Part shown: in pieces, positions 26,091 to 34,489 of the stretch
How the letters are laid out: each line of letters starts with the position of its first letter
How positions within the stretch are numbered: the first letter of the stretch is position 1
Assembly: GCF_027158205.1 (NCBI RefSeq)
Contig: NZ_JAPVLU010000037.1
Coordinates: 31,946 to 95,945, forward strand
Source of the DNA: Streptomyces sp. H39-S7
GTDB lineage: Bacteria > Actinomycetota > Actinomycetes > Streptomycetales > Streptomycetaceae
DNA: 64,000 nt
Direction: 5' to 3'
Program-made: the position numbers and the translations under genes
The notes under the pieces: generated by a model
Told to the model about the DNA's origin: nothing
The model's database searches: none
What the model saw: the letters and a program-made list of their open reading frames with translations, nothing else

Positions 26091-27680
26091 TTGTCCCAGT
26101 CCCCGCCCGCCCGCCATCGCCGTCTGTACGGCCTGGTCGCGGTCCTCGCCCTGCTCATCGGCCTGTCGGCCACGTCGTCCGGACACGCCGCCGGCGACGT
26201 CCTGCTGTCCCGCGGCAAGCCGGCCCTGTCGTCGTCCGACGAGAGTTCCTCCTACAACGCGGCCAAGGCGGTGGACGGCAGCACCGCCACCCGCTGGGCC
26301 AGCGAGGAGGGACTCGACCCGCAGTGGATCCGCGTCGACCTCGGCGCCACGCGCACCCTCAGCCGGGTGCACCTCGACTGGGAGGCCGCCTACGGCAAGG
26401 GCTACCGCGTCGAGGTGTCGCCCGACGGGTCCGTCTGGACCAAGGCGTACTCGACGACCACCGGTGACGGCGGCATCGACGAGGTGACCGTCCCGTCCGG
26501 CACCTCCGGCCGCTACGTCCGGGTGTACGGCACAGCCCGGGGCACCGCCTACGGCTACTCCCTCAACGAGTTCGAGGTGTACGGCCCGGCCGGCGGCCCG
26601 GACACCAGCGCACCGACCGCGCCCGGGAACCCGCGGGTGACCGGCACCACCGCCACGTCCGTCTCCCTCGCCTGGGACGCGTCCACCGACGACACCGGCG
26701 TGACCGGCTACCAGGTGACCCGCGACGGCGCCGTCGTCGCCACCCCGACCGGCACCGCGTTCACCGACCCGGGCCGCACCCAGGGGACGGCGTACACCTA
26801 CACCGTCAGGGCCCAGGACGCGGCCGGCAACCTCTCCGCGGCGAGTGCGCCGGTGACCGGCACCCCCGGTCCGAGCGCGGCCTCCTTCACGGTCGTCGCC
26901 GCCGGCGACATCGCCGACCCCGGCTGCTCCGCGGGCAAGGACTGCGGGGCGGAGAACACCGCCAAGCGCGTCGAGGCCATCAACCCCGACGAGGTCATCA
27001 CCCTCGGCGACAACCAGTACGACACCGGCAGCCTCAGCGACTTCAAGAAGTACTACGGGACGACCTGGGGCCGGTTCCTGAACAAGACCCACCCGTCGAC
27101 CGGCAACCACGAGTACGACGACAGCACCCCGGCGGCCGGCTACAAGGCGTACTTCGGCAGCCGCGCCACCCCCGACGGCAAGACCTACTACAGCTGGGAC
27201 CGCGGCGGCTGGCACTTCGTCGCGCTCGACACCGAGATCTCCATGTCCGCGACCTCCGCGCAGGGCAAGTGGCTGGAGGCGGACCTGAGCAAGAACACCA
27301 ACGGCTGCGTCGCCGCGTACTGGCACCGGCCGCTGTACAGCTCCGGGCCGCAGGCCGACATGGTCAGCAAGCCCGTCTGGCAGATCCTGCGGGCGCACGG
27401 CGCCGATCTGATCCTCAACGGCCACGACCACCTCTACGAGCGGTACGCACCGCAGAACGCGACCGGGGGCGCCGACCCGGCGGGCGTACGGGAACTGCTC
27501 GTCGGCACCGGCGGCGCCGACAGCTACGGCTTCGAGAGCGCACAGCCGAACAGCCAGAAGCGGATCACCGACGTCAAGGCCGTCCTGAAGCTGACCCTCA
27601 CCCCGACCACGTACGCGGGAGAGCTGATCCGCGACAACGGCTCGGTGCTCGACACCTTCGGTCCCGTCACCTGCCACTGA
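26091..27680 (+). CDS. Secreted metallophosphoesterase with discoidin and fibronectin III domains
   Basis: The 529-residue protein has a signal peptide (to about residue 34, SATSSGHAA), an F5/8-type C (CBM32-like) domain at about 40-165, an Fn3 domain at 170-258 and a calcineurin-like phosphoesterase domain. The metal-site motifs are AAGDIADPG, LGDNQYDTG, STGNHEYDD and LNGHDHLYER. It should be exported and hydrolyse phosphoesters, with the discoidin domain perhaps binding glycans. I chose the TTG at 26091, which has GGAGG 6 bases upstream; the longer frame adds a non-signal-like stretch. It is the first gene of a four-gene operon. Confidence 0.93.
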   Translation: MSQSPPARHRRLYGLVAVLALLIGLSATSSGHAAGDVLLSRGKPALSSSDESSSYNAAKAVDGSTATRWASEEGLDPQWIRVDLGATRTLSRVHLDWEAAYGKGYRVEVSPDGSVWTKAYSTTTGDGGIDEVTVPSGTSGRYVRVYGTARGTAYGYSLNEFEVYGPAGGPDTSAPTAPGNPRVTGTTATSVSLAWDASTDDTGVTGYQVTRDGAVVATPTGTAFTDPGRTQGTAYTYTVRAQDAAGNLSAASAPVTGTPGPSAASFTVVAAGDIADPGCSAGKDCGAENTAKRVEAINPDEVITLGDNQYDTGSLSDFKKYYGTTWGRFLNKTHPSTGNHEYDDSTPAAGYKAYFGSRATPDGKTYYSWDRGGWHFVALDTEISMSATSAQGKWLEADLSKNTNGCVAAYWHRPLYSSGPQADMVSKPVWQILRAHGADLILNGHDHLYERYAPQNATGGADPAGVRELLVGTGGADSYGFESAQPNSQKRITDVKAVLKLTLTPTTYAGELIRDNGSVLDTFGPVTCH

Positions 27681-27726
27681 CGCACGCTCGACCCGCGGCC
27701 CGCGCCGTGGAACAAGGAGACAACAC

Positions 27727-29139
27727 GTGAAACGACACCTGACGGCCCTCGCCGCCACGGTGGCCCTGGCTGCCGGGGCCGGTGCGATCTTCGCCGGCGC
27801 CGCGCCCGGCCGGGCCGACGCCGCCGACCGCGGCAATCCGCACGGCGTCACCGGCGACCTGGCGCACTCCTCGACCCGGGGGATCTCCAAGGCGGAGGCA
27901 CTGGCGCACCCGGAGCGACTGGTCACCCTCGCCAAGAGCCTGAACGTGCGCGTGGTCAACGCGCGGCTGCCGCTGACGACCGATCAGGGCGCCCTGTGGC
28001 CCAGCGACACCGACCCGCGGTGGCTCATCAGCTGCAACGAGAGCGACCCGGACCAGCCGGGACTGCTGCGCACGGAACTGGCGACCGGCAGGTCCCAGAC
28101 GATCCTGACCGGCACCGAGGCATGCGACCCCGTCCGGCGCACCGCCTGGGGAACGATCGTCATCGGCGAGGAGACCGGTGGCGGGCCCGAGGGCGGCCGG
28201 CTCTACGAGCTGATCGACCCGCTGCACACCACCGGAGTCACGCTCGACCGGGCCACCGGCCGCTTCAGCGGCGGCACCGGAGCGGCGAACCTGACCGTCC
28301 GGGCCGGCATCGGCCGGATGTCCTACGAAGGCATCTCGGTACTGCCCAACGGCCTGCTCTACTACGCCGACGAGAACCGTCCCGACAAGGGCGCGCCCGG
28401 TGGCGCGCTGTTCAAGTTCGTGCCGGACAAGCCCCGCGCCGCGGGCGCGGGGGCCGTCCACCGGCTGAGCGAGTCGCCGCTCGCGTCCGGCCGGGTCTAC
28501 GGGCTCCGGCTGGGCCGCTACGAAGGTGGCCGGGACTACGGCCAGGGCACCCAGACCGGCCAGGGCGCCTGGATCCCCGTCCCCGACCGCACCGACCCCG
28601 ACCTGACCGGGGCCACCGAGGCGCTCCATCTGACCGGCCTGTACCGGCCGGAGGACATGGACCTGGACGGGACCGCGCTCGCCGCGGGGCAGGTGCGCGC
28701 CTGCGTCAACGAGACGGGAGCCGAGGACGAGGCGCAGAACTGGGGCCAGTCGGTGTGCCTGACCGACGGGACGGTGGCCGCCGCCACCACCAACGCGGCG
28801 GTCCCGCAGCTCCAGTTGTTCGTCCCGGGCAGCCCGGCGGTCAACATGCCCGACAACATGGCCTTCCGGCCCGGCCGCGGCACCTGGGTCGTGCACGAGG
28901 ACGGTGACACCGAGAGCGATCTGCAGGGATTCCACGGCAACGACCTGTGGAGCTGCCTGCCGGACGGATCGGACCCCGACCTGCAGAGCGACGGCTGTAT
29001 CCGGGCGGCGACCGTCAACGACCCGATGGGCTCCTTCACCGGAGGCGTCTTCGACGCGACCGGGCGCCATCTGTACGTGATCGTCCAGTACAACATCACC
29101 GGCTACGGCGTACTGCTCGACATCAGCGGGTGGAAGTAG
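27727..29139 (+). CDS. Secreted PhoX-like (DUF839) protein
   Basis: The 470-residue protein has a signal peptide (MKRHLTALAATVALAAGAGA, then APGRADA). The body resembles the DUF839/PhoX beta-propeller family (YEGISVLPNGLLYYADE, GLYRPEDMDLDG, NMPDNMAFRPGRGTWVVHED). Known PhoX enzymes are calcium/iron-dependent alkaline phosphatases; whether this member keeps all metal ligands I could not verify. It begins 46 bases after the metallophosphatase gene with an AAGGAG site. Together the two suggest extracellular phosphoester use. Confidence 0.85.
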   Translation: MKRHLTALAATVALAAGAGAIFAGAAPGRADAADRGNPHGVTGDLAHSSTRGISKAEALAHPERLVTLAKSLNVRVVNARLPLTTDQGALWPSDTDPRWLISCNESDPDQPGLLRTELATGRSQTILTGTEACDPVRRTAWGTIVIGEETGGGPEGGRLYELIDPLHTTGVTLDRATGRFSGGTGAANLTVRAGIGRMSYEGISVLPNGLLYYADENRPDKGAPGGALFKFVPDKPRAAGAGAVHRLSESPLASGRVYGLRLGRYEGGRDYGQGTQTGQGAWIPVPDRTDPDLTGATEALHLTGLYRPEDMDLDGTALAAGQVRACVNETGAEDEAQNWGQSVCLTDGTVAAATTNAAVPQLQLFVPGSPAVNMPDNMAFRPGRGTWVVHEDGDTESDLQGFHGNDLWSCLPDGSDPDLQSDGCIRAATVNDPMGSFTGGVFDATGRHLYVIVQYNITGYGVLLDISGWK

Positions 29140-29142
29140 CCG

Positions 29143-30459
29143 ATGTACATCTCGGCGAGCAGCGGTACCCGTCCCGCCGACGGCGCCCCGGGCCTCCGCC
29201 GGGGGCGCCGGGCCGGACTGCTGCGTACGGTCCCCGCCAACGTGGTCGCACTCGGCGCCGTCAGCATGGTCACCGACGTCTCCTCCGAGATGGTCAGTGC
29301 GGTGCTGCCGCTCTACCTCGTTCTGCAACTGGGCCTGAGTCCGCTGGCCTTCGGCATGTTCGACAGCCTGTACACCGGTGCCACCGTCCTGGTGCGGCTC
29401 GTCGGCGGCCATCTCGCCGACCGCCGCCAGCGCCGCAAACTGGTCGCCGGGATCGGCTACGGGCTGTCGGCGGTGTGCAAGCTCGGCCTGCTGGCCGCCG
29501 GGAGCTCGGTCGGCGCGCTCGGCGCCGTGGTGGCCGCCGACCGGGCCGGCAAAGGCCTGCGCACCGCCCCGCGGGACGCGCTGATCTCCCTCAGCACCCC
29601 GCCGCAGACGCTCGGTCTCGCCTTCGGAGTGCACCGGGCGATGGACACCGTGGGCGCCTTCATCGGCCCGCTCGCGGCGTTCGCGGTCCTCGCCGCGACC
29701 GGCACCGCCTACGACGCGGTGTTCGTCGTCAGCTTCTGCGTCGCCGCCCTCGGTGTGGTGCTGCTCGTCTCGCTCGTCCGGGACCGGCAGGATCCGCCCC
29801 CGGACCGGCGCGAGCCCGCGCTGCGCGCCGCGTTCGGACTGCTGCGCGCGGCCGCGTTCCGCCGCACCTGCCTGCTGACCGCCGCACTGGGCCTCGTCAC
29901 GGTCAGCGACTCCTTCATCTACCTCCTGCTGCAACGGCGGCTGGGCATCGCCCCGGAATACTTCCCGCTGCTGCCGCTCGGCACCACCGGCGCGTACCTG
30001 CTGCTCGCCGTGCCGCTGGGACGGATGGCGGACCGCACCGGCAGGTTCCGGATGTTCCTCGGCGGGCACGTGGCGCTGCTCGGCGCGTACGCGATGCTGC
30101 TGGGACCCGCGGGCGGACTGCTCGTCCTGGTCCCGGCGCTGCTGCTGCACGGGGTGTTCTACGCCGCGACCGACGGCGTACTGATGGCCGCGGTCGGCCC
30201 GCTGCTCCCCGCCGGGCTGCGGACCAGCGGGATGGCGCTGCTGCAGACCGGCCAGGCGGGCGCCCGGGTGGTGTCCTCGATCATCCTCGGCGCGGCCTGG
30301 ACGGCGTGGGGTCCGCGCACCGGGCTCGCGGTGATGGCGGCGGGGCTGGCGGTGTGCCTGCTGGTGGCCAGGTTCGGCTTCCCGACGGACGACGTCGGGA
30401 CCGACGCCCCCGACACACCTCCCGATGTCCCGTCGCACCACCAGGAGACGAGCGCATGA
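29143..30459 (+). CDS. MFS transporter
   Basis: The 438-residue integral membrane protein has about twelve hydrophobic helices and the MFS signature GGHLADRRQRRKL after helix 2. VTDVSSEMVSAVLPLYL near the N-terminus and GKGLRTAPRDALIS are typical of a broad actinobacterial and proteobacterial MFS subgroup. It starts three bases after the PhoX-like gene and its stop overlaps the next start as ATGA. I infer that it moves a product of the two secreted enzymes or a related solute; direction is unknown. Confidence 0.92.
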   Translation: MYISASSGTRPADGAPGLRRGRRAGLLRTVPANVVALGAVSMVTDVSSEMVSAVLPLYLVLQLGLSPLAFGMFDSLYTGATVLVRLVGGHLADRRQRRKLVAGIGYGLSAVCKLGLLAAGSSVGALGAVVAADRAGKGLRTAPRDALISLSTPPQTLGLAFGVHRAMDTVGAFIGPLAAFAVLAATGTAYDAVFVVSFCVAALGVVLLVSLVRDRQDPPPDRREPALRAAFGLLRAAAFRRTCLLTAALGLVTVSDSFIYLLLQRRLGIAPEYFPLLPLGTTGAYLLLAVPLGRMADRTGRFRMFLGGHVALLGAYAMLLGPAGGLLVLVPALLLHGVFYAATDGVLMAAVGPLLPAGLRTSGMALLQTGQAGARVVSSIILGAAWTAWGPRTGLAVMAAGLAVCLLVARFGFPTDDVGTDAPDTPPDVPSHHQETSA

Positions 30460-31457
30460 TCGACATCCGCCGGCACGCCCATGTCCGACTGCTCGCACCG
30501 GTGCTCGCCCTGCTGGTGCTGGCCGGGCTGGGGGTCGGCTACAGCGTCCACGCGGCCCGGCGCGAAGCGGTACCCGCCTTCCACGGCGAGCCGATCGACA
30601 CCGGCCGCCCCGGCCAACTGCTCTTCCGGGACACCGCCCCCGGGGCCGGCCACGGCAACATCGCGGCGGTCCCGGCCGGCGGATCCGCCGCTCCCCGCAC
30701 GGTCAGCGGGCTGGGCTGCGAGCGGTTCTACAGCGCGGCCGGCACCGGCGTCTGCCTCGTCACCAGCACCGGCGCCGTGCCCAGGACGTACGCGCTGATC
30801 GTCGACCGCCAACTGCGCGAGGTCCGGCGGGTGAAACTGTCGGGCATCCCCAACCGCGCCCGGGTCTCGCCCAGCGGGCGCATGGTCTCCTGGACGGTGT
30901 TCGTGCAGGGGGACTCCTACAACCGGGGCGGCTTCTCCACCTGGACCGGGATCCTCGACACCCGCACGGGTTACGCGGTGCAGAACATCGAGGACATCCC
31001 GCTGTTCATCGACGGCCACCGCTACCGGGCGGCCGACGTCAACTTCTGGGGTGTGACCTTCGCGGCGGACGACAACCGCTTCTACGCGACCGTGACGACA
31101 AAGGGGAAGACGTACCTCATCCAGGGCGACTACGGCAAGTGGGAGGCGCACACGCTGCGTGAGAACGCCGAATGCCCCTCCCTGTCGCCGGACGGCACCC
31201 GGCTGGTGTTCAAGAAGCGGGTCTCCGCCGACGCGGCGCGGCCCTGGCGGCTCCACGTGCTCGACCTGGCGACGATGCGGGAGACCCCGCTCGCCGAGAC
31301 GGCGAGCGTGGACGACCAGGCCGCGTGGTTCGACGGGCGCACCGTCATGTACGCCAAGTCCCGGAGCAAGGGAGGCTCCGATGTCTGGGCCGTCCCGTCC
31401 GACGGGACGGGAAAGCCTCGTGCACTGATTGTCGACGCAGCGTCACCGAGTCGCTGA
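30456..31457 (+). CDS. Membrane-anchored TolB-like beta-propeller protein
   Basis: The 333-residue protein has one N-terminal membrane helix (LLAPVLALLVLAGLGVGYSV) and a body of repeated beta-blade motifs (RARVSPSGRMVSWTVF, CPSLSPDGTRLVFKKR, DVWAVPSDGTG). These fit the TolB/WD40-like PD40 repeat family. It is probably anchored outside the membrane. It is the last gene of the operon, coupled to the MFS gene, and a strong hairpin follows. Its partner and ligand are unknown. Confidence 0.82.
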   Translation: MIDIRRHAHVRLLAPVLALLVLAGLGVGYSVHAARREAVPAFHGEPIDTGRPGQLLFRDTAPGAGHGNIAAVPAGGSAAPRTVSGLGCERFYSAAGTGVCLVTSTGAVPRTYALIVDRQLREVRRVKLSGIPNRARVSPSGRMVSWTVFVQGDSYNRGGFSTWTGILDTRTGYAVQNIEDIPLFIDGHRYRAADVNFWGVTFAADDNRFYATVTTKGKTYLIQGDYGKWEAHTLRENAECPSLSPDGTRLVFKKRVSADAARPWRLHVLDLATMRETPLAETASVDDQAAWFDGRTVMYAKSRSKGGSDVWAVPSDGTGKPRALIVDAASPSR

Positions 31458-31479
31458 GGGAAGGGTTCCGGACACGCAC

Positions 31480-31510
31480 GGTGGCCGCCGGAAGTCCTCC
31501 GGCGGCCACC
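31480..31510 (+). terminator. Terminator of the metallophosphatase operon
   Basis: A perfect 13-bp stem (GGTGGCCGCCGGA and its complement) with a 5-base loop begins 22 bases after the last stop codon. It is followed by CTTTCCCTGTG, the nearest thing to a T-rich tail in this window. Confidence 0.8.
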
Positions 31511-32067
31511 GGCCTTTCCCTGTGCGAAACCTGAGTCGCGGTACAACTCGGACGAGGGGCCCCAAGAGTGGGCGTACGAACGCCGTCAGGCCCGGCGCTG
31601 TCACGAAGTTGCGTCAAAAGCGAACCCAGACCGGTGCTCAAGCGTCTAAGGAGTGAGCACAACGAGCCTGCCGGGCACAGCCGTGGCGGTGCTGGAGAGT
31701 CAGGAGCGCGAAATGGACCCGGAGCCGGTCGTTGACGTCAGTAGACGCGTCGTCTGTCCCCGCTGCCACAGAGTGAGATGCATCTGCCCGTGAGCCGGGC
31801 GAAGCCGCCGGTCTGCCACGTGCTGCCGTCGGGCGCTGCCGCTGGCGCTGCGGGTTCCGGACGCGAATCCGCGCAGCGAGGCCGGGCAGGTCGTGACCGC
31901 CGTCCACCTCATGCTCGGCCACGTCGGGGCCGCCCTGTCCGAGCGGTACACGAGCGAGGAGCGGCCGCGCCACCCGGAACCGGTCCCGGGTGGCGCGCCG
32001 GAAGGACCGGATCAGGCCGTGGGGCCGCGGTGGCGGGTTCCCGCGACGAGCCTTCGGCCCGGTCGGC
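31511..32067. other. 557-base stretch with no convincing long gene
   Basis: Apart from a 26-codon frame at 31713-31793, I see no gene here. A plus-strand frame at about 31842-32050 reads LPLALRVPDANPRSEAG then LMLGHVGAALSERYT and keeps fair GC bias. It lacks a start with a ribosome binding site and runs into the antisense of the next gene. It could be a gene remnant. Confidence 0.4.
31713..31793 (+). CDS. Possible cysteine-rich micro-ORF (26 aa)
   Basis: ATG at 31713 is preceded by AGGAG at a spacing of six bases. The short product ends in RRVVCPRCHRVRCICP, with a CxxC and a CxC within the last 12 residues. An in-frame GTG at 31653 would lengthen it to 46 residues but has a poorly spaced ribosome binding site. 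It could be a leader peptide or a metal-binding micropeptide. No clear gene follows on this strand, which weakens the leader idea. Confidence 0.3.
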   Translation: MDPEPVVDVSRRVVCPRCHRVRCICP

Positions 32068-32562
32068 TCAGGGCCAGTCCTGGGACATCGAACGGTCCTC
32101 CCGGGCGATGGACTTGCACAACTGGCGCACGAGGGTGTGCGGGCCGACGTGCTTGGCGGCCAGTTCCAGCGCTCTTTCGACGGCGAAGTCGAACGGGTCG
32201 CGCAGGATCTCCGCACGGCGCTGCGGATCGGCGGCCGCGGCGGCGAAGAGCGACTTGAACGTGCCGCCCTCGCGGCAGGACCAGGCATCGAGCAGCCCGA
32301 TGGTGTAACTCCGGCCGGCTGAGGCCTGGTTCTTGCCGGCGGCCTCGGCATCGGGGCCGGGGGTCCATTCCCCGCCCTCGGCACGATGGATCCGCATGAT
32401 GTAGGTCACTGCGGCCTTGGTCAGGGTGTACAGCGTCTCGTCGTCGAGTTCGAGCAGCAGGTCGATCCTGCCGCCGGCGGTCGCCGACTCGCCGAGAGCG
32501 GCCTCGGCGACGGCGGCCTGGAGCAGTACATCGCCCCGCTGAAGGGCATTCATGTCGAGCAC
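32068..32562 (-). CDS. Conserved-looking protein of unknown function
   Basis: The 164-residue, probably cytoplasmic protein is mostly helical by composition (ALGESATAGGRIDLLLELDDE, YTLTKAAVTYIMRI, FDFAVERALELAAKHVGP). It has no signal peptide or membrane segment. The GTG at 32562 has AAGGA 5 bases upstream; an ATG three codons later is an alternative. I do not recognise the family. It stands alone, with a small gene of the same strand 174 bases upstream. Confidence 0.7.
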   Translation of the reverse strand: MLDMNALQRGDVLLQAAVAEAALGESATAGGRIDLLLELDDETLYTLTKAAVTYIMRIHRAEGGEWTPGPDAEAAGKNQASAGRSYTIGLLDAWSCREGGTFKSLFAAAAADPQRRAEILRDPFDFAVERALELAAKHVGPHTLVRQLCKSIAREDRSMSQDWP

Positions 32563-32646
32563 GGAGATCCTTGGGTGTGTGGCCGGGGGTTCGCGGAGTT
32601 TCGGCGCGAAGCGGGCCGTCCAAGTCTGTCACCGCCGCCTCGCGCG

Positions 32647-32691
32647 GCGCTGGAGTCCCCCTCGCGGGGGGCCGGACCACCCCTCCAGCGC
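32647..32691 (-). terminator. Terminator after the small hypothetical gene
   Basis: GCGCTGGAG (32647-32655) pairs with CTCCAGCGC (32683-32691), and an inner CCCCC/GGGGG stem lies inside the loop. It sits about 45 bases past the stop at 32737. Confidence 0.6.
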
Positions 32692-32736
32692 GGTGTGCCC
32701 GGCCGCGCGTTCGCCGCGACGGCCGGGCGTTCCGTC

Positions 32737-33006
32737 CTACGCGCTGCGGCAGAGCGATCCCCTGCCGGTCGTCCGGACGACGCTCATCCGCCAGGCGTCG
32801 AACGTGACGGACTCGCCCGGCAGGATCAGCAACCCGTCGTCCCCGTCCTGCCAGGTCGCGCCGATCCGGCGCACCTGGACGGCCGGGCCCCCGACGCCGG
32901 CCATGAAGATGGTGGGGTCGATCTCCCACCCGCGCGCGTCCAGCCAGGCCTCGAGCGCGGTGGTGTCCTCCGCGTCCGCCCCCCGTGGCCATAGGAATTC
33001 CGTCAT
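32737..33006 (-). CDS. Small hypothetical protein
   Basis: The 89-residue acidic protein (MTEFLWPRGADAEDTTALEAW, then GWEIDPTIFMAGVGGPAVQV and GLLILPGESVTFDAW) has no signal peptide or membrane helix. Its alternating hydrophobic pattern suggests a small beta-rich fold. The ATG at 33006 follows a GGGGAAAG stretch. The longer frame to 33924 is antisense to mepB and not credible. Family unknown. Confidence 0.65.
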   Translation of the reverse strand: MTEFLWPRGADAEDTTALEAWLDARGWEIDPTIFMAGVGGPAVQVRRIGATWQDGDDGLLILPGESVTFDAWRMSVVRTTGRGSLCRSA

Positions 33007-33075
33007 GCTTTCCCCATCCCCCGTACGTCCCCCGTAGTGCTCGTGGACCGAGCAAGCTGATCCTGTCAGGCGCCA

Positions 33076-33104
33076 CTGACAAGTCGCTAAATTTTCGGTA
33101 TACA
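33076..33104 (+). promoter_or_regulatory. Strong-looking vegetative promoter upstream of mepB
   Basis: CTGACA (33076-33081) and TATACA (33099-33104) are separated by exactly 17 bases in a local AT-rich island. This fits the major vegetative sigma factor. The predicted start lies near 33111, about 120 bases before the mepB-like ATG. Confidence 0.65.
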
Positions 33105-33175
33105 CGCGCGGTGACCCTCGACACCCCCCGCGCCGACGGCCCTCGGATAGGTTCGCAGACACACCCGAACCCACC

Positions 33176-33238
33176 ATGGAGCTGTTCATGCGCGCCAGAG
33201 AACCGCAGGCCGACGCCGTAGCCGGAGGCCAGGGATGA
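33176..33238 (+). CDS. Possible 20-codon upstream ORF coupled to mepB
   Basis: A short frame starting MELFMRAREPQADAV ends in a TGA that overlaps the mepB-like ATG as ATGA. It could couple translation of mepB to an upstream event. No strong ribosome binding site precedes it. It may also be chance. Confidence 0.25.
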   Translation: MELFMRAREPQADAVAGGQG

Positions 33239-33783
33239 CCGCGGGCCCCGAACCGTGGACACCGGCCGCCGGGCCGCTGGGGCCGCTGCACGGCGATCTG
33301 CTCGCGGCGAAGAGCGGGGTGTACGACGTCGCCGGGTTCGTCTGCTCGCGGCCGGTGCCGGAGCCGGAGAGCGCCGACTACGGTGCGCACGTGTTCACCC
33401 TGGACGGTGCCTCCGTCCGGTTCCGGGTGGCCAGGACGACCCCGACGAAGATCGGGCAGTTCGTCACCGTGTGGAAGAGGTCCCCGGAGGGGCCCATCCA
33501 GCCGTTCGACTCCGCGGATCCCGTCGACCTCTTCGTGGTCAGCTGCCGCGACGATCGGCGCTTCGGGCAGTTCGTGCTGCCGCGGGACGTGCTCTGCGAG
33601 CGGGGCGTCGTGTCGAGGAACGGCGTCGGCGGGAAACGGGCCTTCCGCGTCTACCCGCCCTGGGTCACCGCGGTCAACCGACTGGCCCGCGGCGCGCAGG
33701 CCTGGCAGCTGGACTACTTCCTGCCGATCCCCGAGGACGCCCCGGCCGACACCGAACGGGCCCGCGCGCTGTACCACCCCTGA
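33235..33783 (+). CDS. MepB family protein
   Basis: The 182-residue protein matches the MepB family: SGVYDVAGFVCSRPVPEPESADYGAHVF, RFRVARTTPTKIGQFVTVWKR, FGQFVLPRDVLCERGVVSR and KRAFRVYPPW are characteristic blocks (only the ends of the first are quoted as seen). mepB lies in the mepRAB multidrug-efflux operon of Staphylococcus, but its biochemical role is not known. Here it stands alone with no MATE pump beside it. The ATG at 33235 overlaps a short upstream frame. Confidence 0.88.
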   Translation: MTAGPEPWTPAAGPLGPLHGDLLAAKSGVYDVAGFVCSRPVPEPESADYGAHVFTLDGASVRFRVARTTPTKIGQFVTVWKRSPEGPIQPFDSADPVDLFVVSCRDDRRFGQFVLPRDVLCERGVVSRNGVGGKRAFRVYPPWVTAVNRLARGAQAWQLDYFLPIPEDAPADTERARALYHP

Positions 33784-33953
33784 GGTCGGGCGCATGACCG
33801 GACAGGGCCGGACCGCATTCCCGGCGCCCGCACCCGAATCCTTTTCGAGCAACCGGTAGGGGAAATGGCAGAAGGGGTCGGCGCGTTCCGTTTCCTGCCC
33901 CGCCGAATTCGGGACAGGAAGCAACCCCGGAGAGCCGACGCGCGTCTTTACCG

Positions 33954-33983
33954 GCGGCCCCGCCGAACAACTGGCGGGGCCGC
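33954..33983. terminator. Hairpin downstream of mepB
   Basis: GCGGCCCCGCC and its complement (11 bp, 8-base loop) lie 170 bases after the mepB stop and just before the ArsR remnant. A second, imperfect inverted repeat (TTCCTGCCCCG against CGGGACAGGAA) lies about 60 bases earlier. Confidence 0.55.
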
Positions 33984-34016
33984 GCCCCCAGTGGGCCTGC
34001 GAGCGAAAGAGGCTGC

Positions 34017-34489
34017 ATGCTCCGTGTTCACTTCACCCCGTACGACCTCCAGGACATTCGCGTGTCCCAGCATCCCGACCCTTATGGGAACTGGTGTGCA
34101 GTATCTGCCGCCTGCAGACCGGACAGGGACCGCTGGATTTCGGCCAATGGCGCGGTACGGCATATGAGCGGCTGCGCAGAGACCCCACCGCGAAGCGGGC
34201 GCTGCAGCTCCTGCGGTCATTGATTCCCGCTTCCGGCTATAGTCCGGACTTTCTCACGCCGAGTGGCACCGGCGACGAACTGTCCGCCGGCCTGGAGCAG
34301 GTGTGCGGCACCTCCCGCGGACAGCTGGACCACGAACTGTCCCGGCTGGCCGCATCCCGGCCGGTCCCGGCCTGGGCCGGCACGCTGGGCCGGCCGGGGG
34401 CCGCCAACGGGCTCGTCCCTCTGACGAGATCCCTCGCCGTCTACCACCGGGCCCTGCTGCAGCCGACGCCCCGCTCCCGCAGGGCCCGT
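34017..34489 (+). pseudogene. Frameshifted and truncated ArsR-type regulator remnant
   Basis: The ATG at 34017, with GAAAGAGG upstream, opens MLRVHFTPYDLQDIRVSQHPD, the typical start of a large actinobacterial ArsR-type regulator family. Near 34082 the frame must shift by one base (GACCCTTATGGG for an expected DPLWEL). It then continues in another frame with LQTGQGPLDFGQWRG, LIPASGYSPDFLTPSG, LSRLAASRPVPAWAGTL and RSLAVYHRALL. The C-terminal winged-helix half is absent, because the nitroreductase gene begins where it should be. One deletion plus truncation makes it a pseudogene. A sequencing error could explain the shift but not the truncation. Confidence 0.75.

Noticed and set aside
31893..32258. 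Integrase fragment suggested by LMLGHVGAALSERYT
   Set aside because: The match is short, upstream catalytic residues are not seen and the frame runs into antisense of another gene; kept only as a possible remnant.
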